Assembly (NCBI RefSeq): GCF_023715365.1
Contig: NZ_JAMBNZ010000004.1
Coordinates: forward strand, 1 to 64,000
Direction of reading: 5' to 3'
DNA length: 64,000 nucleotides
From: Georgenia satyanarayanai
Lineage (GTDB): Bacteria > Actinomycetota > Actinomycetes > Actinomycetales > Actinomycetaceae
This document shows positions 28,751-38,369 of the stretch, in pieces; positions within the stretch are counted from its first letter, which is position 1; each line of letters begins with the position of its first letter. A model generated the notes under the pieces. The model was not told the origin of the DNA and did not search any database. It worked only from the letters and a program-made list of their open reading frames with translations. Both the position numbers and the translations under genes were made by a program.

Positions 28751-29564
28751 GGTCGCGCACGGTCCGCACGTCGGTGAACGCCCCGGTCCCGGCGCAGGCC
28801 TCCCGCGCCGCGGCGGCCTGGACCTCGGCGTGCTCCATGACGACGGTCCCGCCCGGGCGCAGGAGGCGGGCCGCCGAGCGCAGGACGGCGCGCGGCACCT
28901 CGAGGCCGTCCGCCCCGCCGCCGTAGAGGGCGAGGTCGGGGTCGTGGTCGCGGACCTCAGGGTCCTGCGGGACGGCGTCCGGCGGCACGTAGGGCGGGTT
29001 GGAGACGACGACGTCGACCGTGCCGTCCAGCTCCGGCAGCGCCGTCGCGGCGTCGCCGGCGACGAGCGTGACGTGCGGGGCGAGGTCGGCGACGTTCCGG
29101 GCGGCCACCGCGAGCGCCTCCGCGCTCAGCTCGACCGCCCAGACGGTGGACGTCGGTACCTCCGTGGCGACGGCGAGCGCGATCGCCGCGGAGCCGGTGC
29201 ACAGGTCGACGACGCGCGGGGCGCTCACCTGCCCGGCAGCGGTGATGGCCTCCTCGGCGACGAGCTCGGTCTCGGGCCGCACGACGAAGGCACCCGGTTC
29301 GCTGACGAGGCGCAGGTGGCGGAAGAACATCTCCCCGGTGAGGTGCTGGAGCGGCTCGCGGCGCCGGCGGCGGTCGACGAGGACGGCGAAGGCGGCGAGC
29401 TGGTCCGCGCTCGGCCGTCCCGCCGTGACGAGCGGGCCGCCGAGGACGTGCTCGGCGAGGAGCCGCGCGTCGACGCCGGGCGAGGGCACCGCGGCCTCGG
29501 CGAGCAGCGCCTGCGCACCGCGGACGGCCTCGCGCCAGGAGACCCCGACGGCGGCCTCAGGCAT
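28710..29564 (-). CDS. prmC: release factor glutamine methyltransferase
   Basis: A 284-residue S-adenosylmethionine-dependent enzyme that methylates the Gln of the GGQ motif of release factors. The SAM loop is [16 protein letters not shown] near residue 116 and the diagnostic NPPY is at 189-192. It lies directly downstream of its substrate gene prfA, overlapping it by 8 bases. Confidence 0.93.
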   Translation of the reverse strand: MPEAAVGVSWREAVRGAQALLAEAAVPSPGVDARLLAEHVLGGPLVTAGRPSADQLAAFAVLVDRRRRREPLQHLTGEMFFRHLRLVSEPGAFVVRPETELVAEEAITAAGQVSAPRVVDLCTGSAAIALAVATEVPTSTVWAVELSAEALAVAARNVADLAPHVTLVAGDAATALPELDGTVDVVVSNPPYVPPDAVPQDPEVRDHDPDLALYGGGADGLEVPRAVLRSAARLLRPGGTVVMEHAEVQAAAAREACAGTGAFTDVRTVRDLTGRNRMVVARRV

Positions 29565-30648
29565 GGGCGGCGGCGGCGAGCCGCTCGGCGGCGTCCAGCT
29601 CGACGGCGGAGGCGATGACGGCCGCGAGGTCGCCGTCGAGCACGTGGTCGAGGTTGTAGGCCTTGAACCCGGTGCGGTGGTCCGCGATCCGGTTCTCGGG
29701 GTAGTTGTACGTGCGGATCCGCTCGGAGCGGTCGACCGTGCGCACCTGGGAGCGGCGCGTGGCGGAGGCGGCCGCGGCGGCTTCCTGCTGGCGGGCGGCG
29801 AGCAGCCGCGCACGCAGGACGCGCATCGCCTGCTCGCGGTTCTGCAGCTGGGACTTCTCGTTCTGCATCGACACGACGATCCCGGTGGGGACGTGGGTGA
29901 TGCGGACGGCGGAGTCGGTCGTGTTGACGCTCTGCCCACCGGGCCCGGAGGAGCGGTAGACGTCGATGCGGAGGTCGTTCTGGTCGATCTCGACCTCGCC
30001 GGGGTCTTCCGCCTCGGGGAGCACGAGCACGCCTGCCGCGGAGGTGTGGATGCGGCCCTGGGACTCGGTGACGGGCACGCGCTGGACCCGGTGGACCCCG
30101 CCCTCGTACTTCAGGCTGGCCCACACGCCGCCTGCGGGGTCGTCGAGGGTGCCGCGGGACTTCACCGCGACGGCGACGTCCTTGTAGCCGCCGAGGTCGG
30201 ACTCGGTGGCGCTGATGAGCTGGGTGGACCAGCCGCGGCGCTCGGCGTAGCGCAGGTACATGCGCAGGAGGTCGCCGGCGAAGAGCGCGGACTCCTCCCC
30301 GCCCTCCCCCGCCTTGATCTCGAGGATGACGTCGCGGCCGTCGTCGGGGTCCTGGGGGACGAGGACGGCACGGAGGTGCTCGGCGGCGTCGTCGGCGGCC
30401 TTGCGGAGGGCCGGCAGCTCGGCGGCGAAGGACTCGTCGACCTCGGCGAGCTCGGCGGCCGCCTCGGCGTCGTCGGTGGCCCGGCGCCAGGCGGTGTAGG
30501 CGGACACGACGCGGGTGAGCTCGGCGTAGCGCCGCCCCAGCCGCTTGGCCTTGCCGGCGTCCGCGTGGACGCCGGGATCCGCCAGCGCCGCCTCGATCTC
30601 GGCGTGCTCGGCCAGCATCGGCTCGACGGCCGCGAAGTCCTCACTCAT
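29557..30648 (-). CDS. prfA: peptide chain release factor 1
   Basis: A 363-residue release factor that terminates translation at UAA and UAG. The GGQ motif that triggers peptidyl-tRNA hydrolysis is at 237-239 ([19 protein letters not shown]). The codon-recognition domain lies around residues 115-220. The ATG at 30648 follows a GGGGGGCGGC stretch with a weak ribosome site. Confidence 0.96.
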   Translation of the reverse strand: MSEDFAAVEPMLAEHAEIEAALADPGVHADAGKAKRLGRRYAELTRVVSAYTAWRRATDDAEAAAELAEVDESFAAELPALRKAADDAAEHLRAVLVPQDPDDGRDVILEIKAGEGGEESALFAGDLLRMYLRYAERRGWSTQLISATESDLGGYKDVAVAVKSRGTLDDPAGGVWASLKYEGGVHRVQRVPVTESQGRIHTSAAGVLVLPEAEDPGEVEIDQNDLRIDVYRSSGPGGQSVNTTDSAVRITHVPTGIVVSMQNEKSQLQNREQAMRVLRARLLAARQQEAAAAASATRRSQVRTVDRSERIRTYNYPENRIADHRTGFKAYNLDHVLDGDLAAVIASAVELDAAERLAAAAHA

Positions 30649-30765
30649 GCCGCCCCCCACCACCCCTTCGCATATGTCGGAAAAACGCAGTCCCACTCGC
30701 CCTGACACCGTACCGATCCCGCATATGCGTAGAGCGCGGGGGGGGGCGTGGGGGTGGGCAGACGA

Positions 30766-30797
30766 CAGCGCCGGTGGGACTCCTCCCACCGGCGCTG
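30766..30797 (-). terminator. terminator hairpin after rpmE
   Basis: Perfect 14-base arms at 30766-30779 and 30784-30797 around a CTCC loop, 9 bases after the rpmE stop. It separates rpmE from prfA, which must have its own promoter in the following 117 bases. Confidence 0.75.
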
Positions 30798-30805
30798 GAC
30801 GACGA

Positions 30806-31015
30806 CTACTTGCGCTTGCCGTACCGCTGCTCGAAGCGCGCGACTCGACCACCGGTGTCGAGGATCTTCTGCTTGCCCGTGTAGAAGGGGTGGCAGGCGC
30901 TGCAGACGTCAGCGTGGATCTCGCCGCTGGTGGCGGTGGAGCGGGTCTCGAACGTGTTCCCACAGGTGCACGTCACCATGGTGGTGACGTACTCGGGGTG
31001 GATGCCCTGCTTCAT
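30806..31015 (-). CDS. rpmE: 50S ribosomal protein L31, zinc-binding type
   Basis: A 69-residue L31 that bridges the ribosomal subunits. It carries the four zinc ligands Cys16, Cys18, Cys38 and Cys41 of the zinc-replete (C+) paralogue. Many Actinobacteria also have a zinc-free paralogue induced by zinc starvation, which is not seen here. It lies between rho and prfA, the usual order. Confidence 0.97.
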   Translation of the reverse strand: MKQGIHPEYVTTMVTCTCGNTFETRSTATSGEIHADVCSACHPFYTGKQKILDTGGRVARFEQRYGKRK

Positions 31016-31147
31016 GTGTGTCTCCTTGGTGTGCTTCGCTCCCGGGTCGGCCCGCGCGGTACGTGCCGTGAACCGGAAGTCGACGTTCCATCGTGCCAGA
31101 ACGCCGCGGCGTGCAGAAATCTTCCCACGGCCGGAGGGCCGGTGCGG

Positions 31148-33169
31148 TCAGTCGTTGCCCATCCCGGGTGTGGTCTTCTGCACGGTGAGCAGGAACTCGG
31201 CGTTCGAGCGCGTCTCGCGCATCTTGCCGAGGAGCAGCTCGACCGCCTGCTGCTGGTCCAGGGCGCTCATGACGCGCCGCAGCTTCCACACGATCCTCAG
31301 CTCCTCGGGCGACAGGAGCAGCTCCTCGCGGCGGGTGCCGGACGCGTTGACGTCCACCGCCGGGAAGATCCGCTTGTCGGCCAGCGACCGCGACAGGCGC
31401 AGCTCCATGTTCCCGGTGCCCTTGAACTCCTCGAAGATGACCTCGTCCATCTTCGAGCCGGTCTCCACGAGCGCCGATGCGACGATGGTGAGCGAGCCGC
31501 CGTTCTCGATGTTGCGGGCCGCGCCGAAGAAGCGCTTGGGCGGGTAGAGCGCCGAGGCGTCCACGCCGCCGGACAGGATGCGGCCGGAGGCGGGGGCGGC
31601 GAGGTTGTAGGCGCGCGACAGGCGGGTGATCGAGTCGAGGAGCACGACGACGTCCTGTCCCAGCTCGACGAGACGCTTGGCGCGCTCGATGGCGAGCTCC
31701 GCGACGATCGTGTGGTCCGAGGCCGGCCGGTCGAAGGTCGAGGCGATGACCTCACCCTTGACCGTGCGCTGCATGTCGGTGACCTCTTCGGGCCGCTCGT
31801 CCACGAGCACGACCATGAGGTGGACCTCGGGGTTGTTCGTCGTGATCGCGTTGGCCATCTGCTGCATGACGATCGTCTTGCCCGCCTTGGGCGGAGCGAC
31901 GATGAGACCGCGCTGGCCCTTGCCGATGGGGGCGACGAGGTCGACGATCCGGCCGGTCATCGCGGAGGAGACCGTCTCCAGGCGCAGCGGCTCCTGCGGG
32001 TAGAGCGGCGTCAGCTTGGAGAACTCCGGACGCTGGCGCGCGCGGTCGGCCGGGGCACCGTTGACGGAGTCGAGCCGGACCAGCGCGTTGAACTTCTGGC
32101 GCTGCTGCTCGTCCTGCGGCTGACGGACGGCGCCGGTGACGGCGTCCCCGCGGCGCAGGCCGTGCTTCTTCACCTGGTTGAGCGAGACGTAGACGTCGTT
32201 GGGCCCGGGCAGGTAGCCACTCGTGCGGACGAAGGCGTAGTTGTCGAGGATGTCGAGGATGCCCGCCACGGGGAGCAGGACGTCGTCCTCGGTGACCTCG
32301 AGCTCGTCGAAGCCCGGCATGTCGCTCGTGCCCGGCCGGCGCTTGCGGTTGCGGTCCCGGTTACGACGGCGGTTGCGACCGGTGCGGTCGGTCTCCGGCT
32401 CGACGGCGCGGCGCTGGTCGGCACGGCGCGCGTCCTCCCGGCGGTCATCGACCTCGTCACGCGGCGCGGGCAACTCGATCGCCTCGAGCGCCTTGACAGC
32501 GCGCTCGCGGTCGACCGGCTCACGCTGCTGGCGCGCCGGGGGCTGCTCCAGCTGGTCCGCCTGCGCCCGCTCGCGCCGCTCGGCCTGCGCACGCTCACGC
32601 TGCTCCGTCTGCGCACGGTCACGCTGCTCCGTCTGCCCGCGGTCATGCTGCTCGGCCTGCGCACGCTCACGCTGCTCCGTCTGCCCGCGGTCATGCTGCT
32701 CGGCCTGCGCACGCTCACGCTGCTCCGTCTGCCCACGGTCATGCTGCTCGGCCTGCGGACGCTCGCGGCGGGGCGGGCGCTGCCGCTCGCCGTCGTTCTC
32801 CGCGACCTCGGCCACGGGGAGCGCGGGCTGCTCAGCGGTGTCGCCGCCCACGCGGGGCTGGCCGGCCTCGGCGGAGACACGGCGACTGCGCCCGCGACGG
32901 GGCGCGGTGGCGGGCGCGTCGGTGGAGAGGCCGGTAGCGACCTCGGCGGCGGGCGCCGCGCCAGGGGCCCCGGCGGCGGGCGCCGCGGCGCCGGCGCCGC
33001 TCGAGCTCCCGCGGGCCTCGCGGATGGCGGCGACGAGGTCGCTCTTGCGCATCCGGGTGGTCCCCTTGAGTCCCATGCCGGCGGCGAGCGACTGCAGCTC
33101 GGCCAGCTTCATGGTGCTCAGCGAGCCACCGCCGGCGGGGGCCGTGGTGGCGTCACGCTGTTCTGTCAC
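31148..33169 (-). CDS. rho: transcription termination factor Rho
   Basis: A 673-residue hexameric RNA helicase that ends transcription. The N-terminal Rho-N fold (STMKLAELQSLAAGMGLKG) is followed by an actinobacterial low-complexity insert (about 50-275) that includes a Gln/Glu/Arg-rich repeat array. The RNA-binding domain follows (VAGILDILDNYAFVRTSGYL), then the ATPase with Walker A PPKAGKT ending near Lys431 and Walker B VVVLLDSITRL. It is about 250 residues longer than the E. coli protein because of the insert. Confidence 0.97.
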   Translation of the reverse strand: MTEQRDATTAPAGGGSLSTMKLAELQSLAAGMGLKGTTRMRKSDLVAAIREARGSSSGAGAAAPAAGAPGAAPAAEVATGLSTDAPATAPRRGRSRRVSAEAGQPRVGGDTAEQPALPVAEVAENDGERQRPPRRERPQAEQHDRGQTEQRERAQAEQHDRGQTEQRERAQAEQHDRGQTEQRDRAQTEQRERAQAERRERAQADQLEQPPARQQREPVDRERAVKALEAIELPAPRDEVDDRREDARRADQRRAVEPETDRTGRNRRRNRDRNRKRRPGTSDMPGFDELEVTEDDVLLPVAGILDILDNYAFVRTSGYLPGPNDVYVSLNQVKKHGLRRGDAVTGAVRQPQDEQQRQKFNALVRLDSVNGAPADRARQRPEFSKLTPLYPQEPLRLETVSSAMTGRIVDLVAPIGKGQRGLIVAPPKAGKTIVMQQMANAITTNNPEVHLMVVLVDERPEEVTDMQRTVKGEVIASTFDRPASDHTIVAELAIERAKRLVELGQDVVVLLDSITRLSRAYNLAAPASGRILSGGVDASALYPPKRFFGAARNIENGGSLTIVASALVETGSKMDEVIFEEFKGTGNMELRLSRSLADKRIFPAVDVNASGTRREELLLSPEELRIVWKLRRVMSALDQQQAVELLLGKMRETRSNAEFLLTVQKTTPGMGND
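32605..32748 (-). repeat. three tandem 48-base repeats inside rho
   Basis: Units 32605-32652, 32653-32700 and 32701-32748 are nearly identical and encode a 16-residue repeat containing AEQHDRGQTEQRER. The last two differ at one base; the first has a few more changes. Degenerate flanking copies extend to about 32545 and 32765. The length is a multiple of three, so copy-number change would keep the frame. Confidence 0.85.
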
Positions 33170-33486
33170 GAGGTTCCTTCCCTCGGGCCCCAGGACCTGA
33201 GGCCGGGTGAGCCCGGACGACGTCCGGGGTGATCACTCCGCACGACCACGACCGCAGACAGCGGCAGGAGATCGGGGGGAGGGTGCCGCGGCCCAGGGGC
33301 TGGACACCCACGTGGGATCACAGCCCGACGGCGCCGAGGCGCGTCCAGTGTAGCAGTCGGGCGTCCACGGCCGGCGAGGACGGCCGGGCTCCGCGACCGG
33401 GGACTTCTGCCCATTGCCCCGCTCCGGCGCCACCGGCAATCATTCAGGCGACACGTCGTGGCAACCGATCCGGAAAGGGGCAGCCA
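33170..33486. other. 317-base intergenic region between rho and the peptidase operon
   Basis: Divergent genes flank it, so it should hold both promoters. I see TACACT on the minus strand (33347-33352) but no matching -35, and a GGAAAGGG ribosome site just before 33487. Nothing else is recognisable. Confidence 0.4.
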
Positions 33487-33756
33487 GTGGAGGTCGACGC
33501 CGAGGAGGTCAACCGGATCGTCGCGGCCCTGAGGGGCATCATGCTGACACCCCGTGCCGGCGCGGTCGCCGACACCGCCGTCGCCGGGCAGGAGCTCTCC
33601 GCGGCGCTGACGACGACGGAGACGACCTGGGCCGCCGAGCTCACCACGCAGGACGCCGCGCTCACCGCGCTGGCCGACTTCCTCGTCGCCGCGCTGGAGA
33701 CTTTCACCGCCGTCGACGAGTCCCTCGCGACCGCCGCGGCCGGGGAGGGTCCGTGA
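33487..33756 (+). CDS. small helical protein, possibly ESX/EspC-like
   Basis: An 89-residue protein read from GTG behind GGAAAGGGG. It is predicted to be almost wholly helical, begins VDAEEVNRIVAALRGI and ends with ALADFLVAALETFTAVDESLA. The length, the helical hairpin pattern and a near match to the YxxxD/E export signal (FTAVDE, with Phe for Tyr) recall EspC or WXG100-type substrates of type VII secretion. There is no WXG motif, so this is only a suggestion. It is the first of four genes joined by 4-base overlaps. Confidence 0.6.
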   Translation: MEVDAEEVNRIVAALRGIMLTPRAGAVADTAVAGQELSAALTTTETTWAAELTTQDAALTALADFLVAALETFTAVDESLATAAAGEGP

Positions 33757-34061
33757 CGGGGCCGCGCGAGGCGGTCGCGCTCGCCCGCCGGCTCAACGCC
33801 GCAGCGGTCGCGCCGACCGCGACCCGGCAGGTCGCCGCCGTCGTGCGCACCGCCGGGGCCGCGTCCGTGCTGCGGCTGGGCGACGAGATGCTCACCCGTC
33901 CCGACGGGTCACGGCTGCTCGCGGGCGGCATCCGCGCGCGCCTCGCCGCCGGTGACGACGACGCCGCGGTCCGCGTGTGGCTGCGTGCCGTCGCCGACGC
34001 GCAGGAGGTCGTCGGCACGACCTCCGTCCCGGTGGCCGACGCCGAGGGGGGCACCCGATGA
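33753..34061 (+). CDS. small protein of unknown function in the peptidase operon
   Basis: A 102-residue protein from a GTG that overlaps the preceding stop (GTGA). It is Ala/Arg-rich and predicted helical, with no signal peptide, membrane segment or motif I recognise. Its ATGA overlap with the next gene suggests fixed stoichiometry with the peptidase-like protein; an adaptor or chaperone role is an inference from position only. Confidence 0.6.
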   Translation: MTGPREAVALARRLNAAAVAPTATRQVAAVVRTAGAASVLRLGDEMLTRPDGSRLLAGGIRARLAAGDDDAAVRVWLRAVADAQEVVGTTSVPVADAEGGTR

Positions 34062-35782
34062 CCATCGCCGAGCTCCTCGAGGGCCTCGACGACGCCGAGG
34101 GTGCCCGGAGCGACGCCTACGACGCCCTCCAAGCCGATGCCGGGACGCTGATCGACACCCTCGACCACGCCGTCGGGCTCGCGCAGACGGCTGCCGAGCG
34201 CGGGTGCGCGGCCGTGTCCGCCACGCTCGACGCCGATCCCGCTGCGCTGCGTGACGTCGTCGCGGGCTTCCGCTCCGACGCGGTCAGCTGCGCGTCCGCC
34301 GCCGACTCCCTGTCCGCGGTGTCCTCCGTCGCGCTGCCCGCCGGCCTCGTCGGCGTCACCGGCACGGCCGTGGGCGAGACGATCTCCGCGACCCTCACCA
34401 GCCTGCGCCAGGAGGCGCAGGGCCAGGAGCTCGTCGCCCAGCACCTGTCCACCTACGCGGACGCCCTCGACGAGCTCACCCAGGCCCAGACCGCCGCGCA
34501 GACCCGGGCCGAGGGGGGCAGGTCGACCCTCGCCGGCATCCACGTGCCCGACTTCGGCGCCATGCACGGCATCTTCGGCTGGGACTCCCCCTTCCACGAC
34601 GACTTCGACACGGCGCGGGAGATCGCCGGCTCGGCGCTGGAGGCGCTGCGCGAGGTGTTCTCCGCCGTCGTCGACTACCGCACCGCCCTCGGCGCCCTCC
34701 AGGACATGGTGGGGCCGACGGAGGTGGCGCTCGGTGACGCCAACGGCTACGCCCGTGTGGGCGGGGTGATCGCCGGCGGCGCCCCGGTGCCCGCGGGCCT
34801 CACCCCGCTCGACCTCATGACCTCCCACTACAGCTCCAGCCCCGACCAGCCGGACGCCTCGATCCTCTCCGACACCGAGTGGGCCCACTTCACCGAGCGG
34901 TGGAACTCCCTGACGGACAGGGAGCGCGAGGAGCTCCTCGCGGCGATGTCGGGCACCGCGGACGGCCGCGTCCCCGCGCTGGTCATGTCCGCGCTCGCCA
35001 CCGGCGCCCCCCTGGCCGCCGTGCTCGCGCTGGCAAGCCGCCTCAAGGCGCTGACCGCCACCCCGGAGGGCCGGGAGGTCATCTCCGAGGTCGCCGGCCT
35101 CGACCTCGCCGACGCCGCGGGCGCCGCGGAGCCCGGCGTCCCCGGCAGCCACAACGTCCTCGACGTCGGCGGGGAGGAGTACGACCAGGAGGGCCCCACG
35201 TGCGCGTCCACCGACCTGCTCCTCCTCGCCGGCCAGACCGACCCCTTCCTCGCGCTCGTCATCGCGACCGGTGAGCCGGTCGACGGGTACTGGCCCGAGG
35301 TCCTCGAGAACGTCGCACCCGCGGACCTCCAGGGCTTGACCCCGGCGGAGCGGTTCCGGCTGCTCCAGGTCGAGGCGCGCAACTACATCAACCAGGGGGA
35401 CCCCGACCTGCAGTGGAGCCTGGGCGACGACCCGATGGACGAGCCCGGCAGCGTCCGCACCGGCACGGAGTCCGTCACGGGCACCACGCTCACCGCCGAC
35501 GACGCCGAGTCGCTGGCCGAGATGACCCGCACCGTGGACGCCGGGCAGCCCGTCGCCATCTCCGTCACCGTCGGCGACCTCGGTGACCCGGACAACAACG
35601 GTGGCCACCAGCTGCTCGTCGTCGGGCACGAGAACGGCAGCTACCAGGTCTACGAGCCGAACACCGGGGTGTGGACCGTCAGCGCCGAGGACATGGCCGC
35701 CGGTGTCCTGCCGCCGGAGGTCGTCGAGAGCATCTTCGGCGCCGACCGCTTCTTCGTCCACGACGGCTACTACCTCCCGTGA
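34058..35782 (+). CDS. large protein with C-terminal papain-like (C39-like) cysteine peptidase domain
   Basis: A 574-residue protein. Residues 1-215 are long helices without a signal peptide, like the helical delivery domains of type VII secretion substrates. Residues 215-360 are a middle region. Residues 365-574 look like a papain-fold peptidase of the C39-like group. The candidate catalytic residues are Cys382 in EGPTCAST, His517 in NNGGHQLLVVG and Asn535 in VYEPNTGVW, in the order and local context of that fold. It could be a secreted protease, a peptidase toxin or a processing enzyme for a partner in the operon. ATGA and GTGA overlaps join it to both neighbours. No immunity gene is recognised. 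Confidence 0.7.
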   Translation: MTIAELLEGLDDAEGARSDAYDALQADAGTLIDTLDHAVGLAQTAAERGCAAVSATLDADPAALRDVVAGFRSDAVSCASAADSLSAVSSVALPAGLVGVTGTAVGETISATLTSLRQEAQGQELVAQHLSTYADALDELTQAQTAAQTRAEGGRSTLAGIHVPDFGAMHGIFGWDSPFHDDFDTAREIAGSALEALREVFSAVVDYRTALGALQDMVGPTEVALGDANGYARVGGVIAGGAPVPAGLTPLDLMTSHYSSSPDQPDASILSDTEWAHFTERWNSLTDREREELLAAMSGTADGRVPALVMSALATGAPLAAVLALASRLKALTATPEGREVISEVAGLDLADAAGAAEPGVPGSHNVLDVGGEEYDQEGPTCASTDLLLLAGQTDPFLALVIATGEPVDGYWPEVLENVAPADLQGLTPAERFRLLQVEARNYINQGDPDLQWSLGDDPMDEPGSVRTGTESVTGTTLTADDAESLAEMTRTVDAGQPVAISVTVGDLGDPDNNGGHQLLVVGHENGSYQVYEPNTGVWTVSAEDMAAGVLPPEVVESIFGADRFFVHDGYYLP

Positions 35783-36375
35783 GCGCCCGCCGCCGCGCCG
35801 CAGTGGCACTCCTCCTCGCCGCGCTCGTCGGTGGCTGCGACAGCGCGCCGTCCCCCTCGCCCTCCCCGTCCACGTCCCCGCCGGCCGGTGCGGGCGTCGA
35901 CGCCGCCCGTCTGGCCGCCGTCGAGGCGGCGGTGCCGGTGGACGGGCTCGAGGTCCGCGAGGGCGGCGAACGCTCCTGCGCGACGGACGCGCAGTGCCTG
36001 CCGGGGACCGTCCGCTCGACGCTCCACGGCAGCGAGGAGCTGCCCGAGCGCAGCTGGGAGGCCACCGCGGGCTGGCTGCGGGAGGCCGTCGAGCCCTGGG
36101 TGGCCGACGGCTGGCAGATCGTCTACTCGGTCTGCGCGCCCACCCGGGCGGGCACGGCGCTGGTCAAGGAGCTCGACGCCGACGGCGGCCACTTCGTCGC
36201 GCTCGCCCGACTCGACACCCGCGACGGCGCGCGGACGGTGGAGGTGACGGTGCCACGCGCCGAGGAGGGCGCCGACCCATGGGAGACCACGCGCACGATG
36301 CTGCCCGATGCCGCGTGCTGGCACGGCGCGGTCCCGGCCGGGCTCGTCGAGCAGTCGACCCCACCGGCCCCCTGA
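35779..36375 (+). CDS. small lipoprotein of the peptidase operon
   Basis: A 198-residue lipoprotein from a GTG overlapping the peptidase-like stop (GTGA). The signal peptide ends with lipobox LVGGC (Cys20), followed by a Ser/Pro linker. The mature domain of about 160 residues has four further Cys residues that could form disulphides. It is surface-exposed and might be a receptor, an inhibitor or an immunity-like partner of the peptidase; none of these is shown by the sequence. Confidence 0.7.
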   Translation: MSARRRAAVALLLAALVGGCDSAPSPSPSPSTSPPAGAGVDAARLAAVEAAVPVDGLEVREGGERSCATDAQCLPGTVRSTLHGSEELPERSWEATAGWLREAVEPWVADGWQIVYSVCAPTRAGTALVKELDADGGHFVALARLDTRDGARTVEVTVPRAEEGADPWETTRTMLPDAACWHGAVPAGLVEQSTPPAP

Positions 36376-36393
36376 GCAGGGCGGCGCGCCGCG

Positions 36394-37290
36394 TCAGGCG
36401 ACGACGAGCCGGGCGCCGCGCGTGACGGCGGGGGTGAGGACCCGCCACCCGTGACGGGTGAAGGCCGCGACGTGGGCGTCGTCGGCGCGGGTGAGCGTGA
36501 GGACGCTGGGCCCGGCCCCGGACACGACCGCGGGCAGCCCGAGCTCGCGCAGCGTGTCGATGACGCGCAGCGACTCCTCCATGACGACGGCGCGCTGTCG
36601 CTGGTGGAGGCGGTCCTCGGTGGCGGGGAGCAGGAGGTCGGGACGCTCGGCGAGCGCGAGGACGAGCAGCGCTGCCCGCCCGGCGTTGAAGGCACCGTCC
36701 TCGTGGGGCACCTGCCGCGGCAGCACCGAGCGGGCGGTGCCGGTGAGCAGCTCCCCCGGTGGGACGAGGACGGTGGGGCGCACGTGCTCCCCCACCCGCA
36801 GACGGGCGGCGCGCGGGCGGCCGTCCTGCGACCACGCGACGGTGGCGCCGCCGAGGATCGCGGGCGCCGCGTTGTCCGGGTGCCCCTCGAACTCGGTGGC
36901 GAGCGCGAGGATCGTGTCGTCGTCGAGCGCCTCGGGATCCGCGACGAGCCCGCGGGCGGCGACGAGCCCGCCGACGACGGCGGCCGCCGAGGAGCCCAGC
37001 CCGCGCCCGTGCGGGATGCGGTTGTGGCAGTGCAGCTCGAGTCCGGCCTGCGGGGCGCCGGCGTGGTCGAGCGCCGCGCGGACGGCGCGGACGACGAGGT
37101 GGTTCTCCCCCTCTGGCAGCGCGCCGGCGCCGCTGCCGGAGACGGTGACGTGGGTGAGACCGGTCGTCGCGCGCACGGCGATGTCGTCGACGACGTCGAT
37201 CGCCAGGCCCAGGGCGTCGAAGCCGGGTCCGAGGTTGGCGCTGGTGGCGGGGACCTGTACCCGCACCGTGTCGTGCGCGAGCCGGCCCAT
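36394..37290 (-). CDS. thrB: homoserine kinase
   Basis: A 298-residue GHMP kinase that phosphorylates L-homoserine for threonine synthesis. The GHMP motif is IPHGRGLGSSAAA near residue 92, the N-terminus has PATSANLGPGFDALG and the C-terminal motif is VVSGAGPSVLTL. It is the last gene of hom-thrC-thrB. The ATG lies 2 bases after the thrC stop; a GTG two codons earlier is possible. Confidence 0.96.
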   Translation of the reverse strand: MGRLAHDTVRVQVPATSANLGPGFDALGLAIDVVDDIAVRATTGLTHVTVSGSGAGALPEGENHLVVRAVRAALDHAGAPQAGLELHCHNRIPHGRGLGSSAAAVVGGLVAARGLVADPEALDDDTILALATEFEGHPDNAAPAILGGATVAWSQDGRPRAARLRVGEHVRPTVLVPPGELLTGTARSVLPRQVPHEDGAFNAGRAALLVLALAERPDLLLPATEDRLHQRQRAVVMEESLRVIDTLRELGLPAVVSGAGPSVLTLTRADDAHVAAFTRHGWRVLTPAVTRGARLVVA

Positions 37291-37292
37291 CG

Positions 37293-38369
37293 TCACGCGA
37301 GCCCGAGGGCTGCCGCCGTGGCCGCGGCCTGCGGCGCGACGACCTCGGGGTCGATGTCCGCGTTGCCGAGGGCGGTGGCGGTGTCCTTGAGGCCGTTGCC
37401 GGTCACCGTGCACACGATCGTCGCGCCGGCGGGGACCAGGCCCCGCTCGGCGGCCTGGAGCAGGCCGGCGACGCTCGCCGCGGAGGCAGGCTCGACGAAG
37501 ACGCCGACCTCGCGGGCGAGGAGCGCCTGCGCGTCGAGGATCTGCGCGTCGCTCACGGCGTCGATCCAGCCGCCGGACTCGTCGCGCGCAGCCTCTGCCA
37601 GCGTCCAGGACGCCGGGTTGCCGATGCGGATCGCCGTCGCGACGGTCTCGGGGTGCTCCACGGGTGCGCCCTTGACGAGGGGCGCGGCGCCCTCGGCCTG
37701 AACGCCCCACATCTGCGGGGTGCGGGTGGCGCGTGCCGGCAGGCCCGGGGCATCGGTCGCGTACTCGCGGTAGCCCATCCAGTAGGCCGAGATGTTTCCG
37801 GCGTTGCCGACCGGCAGGACGTGGATGTCCGGGGCGTCACCGAGGGCGTCGACGACCTCGAAGGCGGCGGTCTTCTGCCCCTGGAGCCGGAAGGGGTTGA
37901 CGGAGTTGACGAGCGCGACCGGGTAGTCCTCGGCAAGCGTGCGGACGATCCGCAGGCAGTCGTCGAAGTTGCCGTCCACGGCCACGAGCTCGGCGCCATG
38001 GACGATCGCCTGGGCGAGCTTGCCGGCGGCGATCTTCCCGGCGGGCAGCACGACGGCGCAGCGCAGGCCGGCGCGCACGGCGTAGGCGGCGGCGGAGGCG
38101 GAGGTGTTGCCGGTGGACGCGCACACGACCATCTCGGTGTCCGTCGCGGCGACCTTCGACATGGCCATCGTCATGCCGCGGTCCTTGAAGGAGCCGGTGG
38201 GGTTGGCGCCCTCCACCTTGACGTGGACCCGCGCGCCGACGCGCTCGCTGAGCACGGGCGCCGCGACGAGCGGCGTCCCGCCCTCGCCGAGGGTGACGAC
38301 GGGGTCACCGGGCTCGATCGGCAGCCGGTCGGCGTACTCGGTGATCACGCCTCGCCACTGGTGCGCCAT
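37293..38369 (-). CDS. thrC: threonine synthase
   Basis: A 358-residue PLP enzyme that converts O-phosphohomoserine to threonine. The PLP lysine is in [10 protein letters not shown] (near residue 62) and the phosphate-binding loop is [11 protein letters not shown]. The short form matches actinobacterial ThrC. The ATG overlaps the hom stop (TGATG). Confidence 0.96.
   Translation of the reverse strand: MAHQWRGVITEYADRLPIEPGDPVVTLGEGGTPLVAAPVLSERVGARVHVKVEGANPTGSFKDRGMTMAMSKVAATDTEMVVCASTGNTSASAAAYAVRAGLRCAVVLPAGKIAAGKLAQAIVHGAELVAVDGNFDDCLRIVRTLAEDYPVALVNSVNPFRLQGQKTAAFEVVDALGDAPDIHVLPVGNAGNISAYWMGYREYATDAPGLPARATRTPQMWGVQAEGAAPLVKGAPVEHPETVATAIRIGNPASWTLAEAARDESGGWIDAVSDAQILDAQALLAREVGVFVEPASAASVAGLLQAAERGLVPAGATIVCTVTGNGLKDTATALGNADIDPEVVAPQAAATAAALGLA

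Noticed and set aside
32545-32765. Possible CRISPR array or satellite
   Set aside because: The units are contiguous without spacers, in frame, and encode part of Rho.
36376-36393. Immunity gene for the peptidase-like protein after the lipoprotein
   Set aside because: Only 18 bases separate the lipoprotein stop from the thrB stop, so there is no room for another gene.
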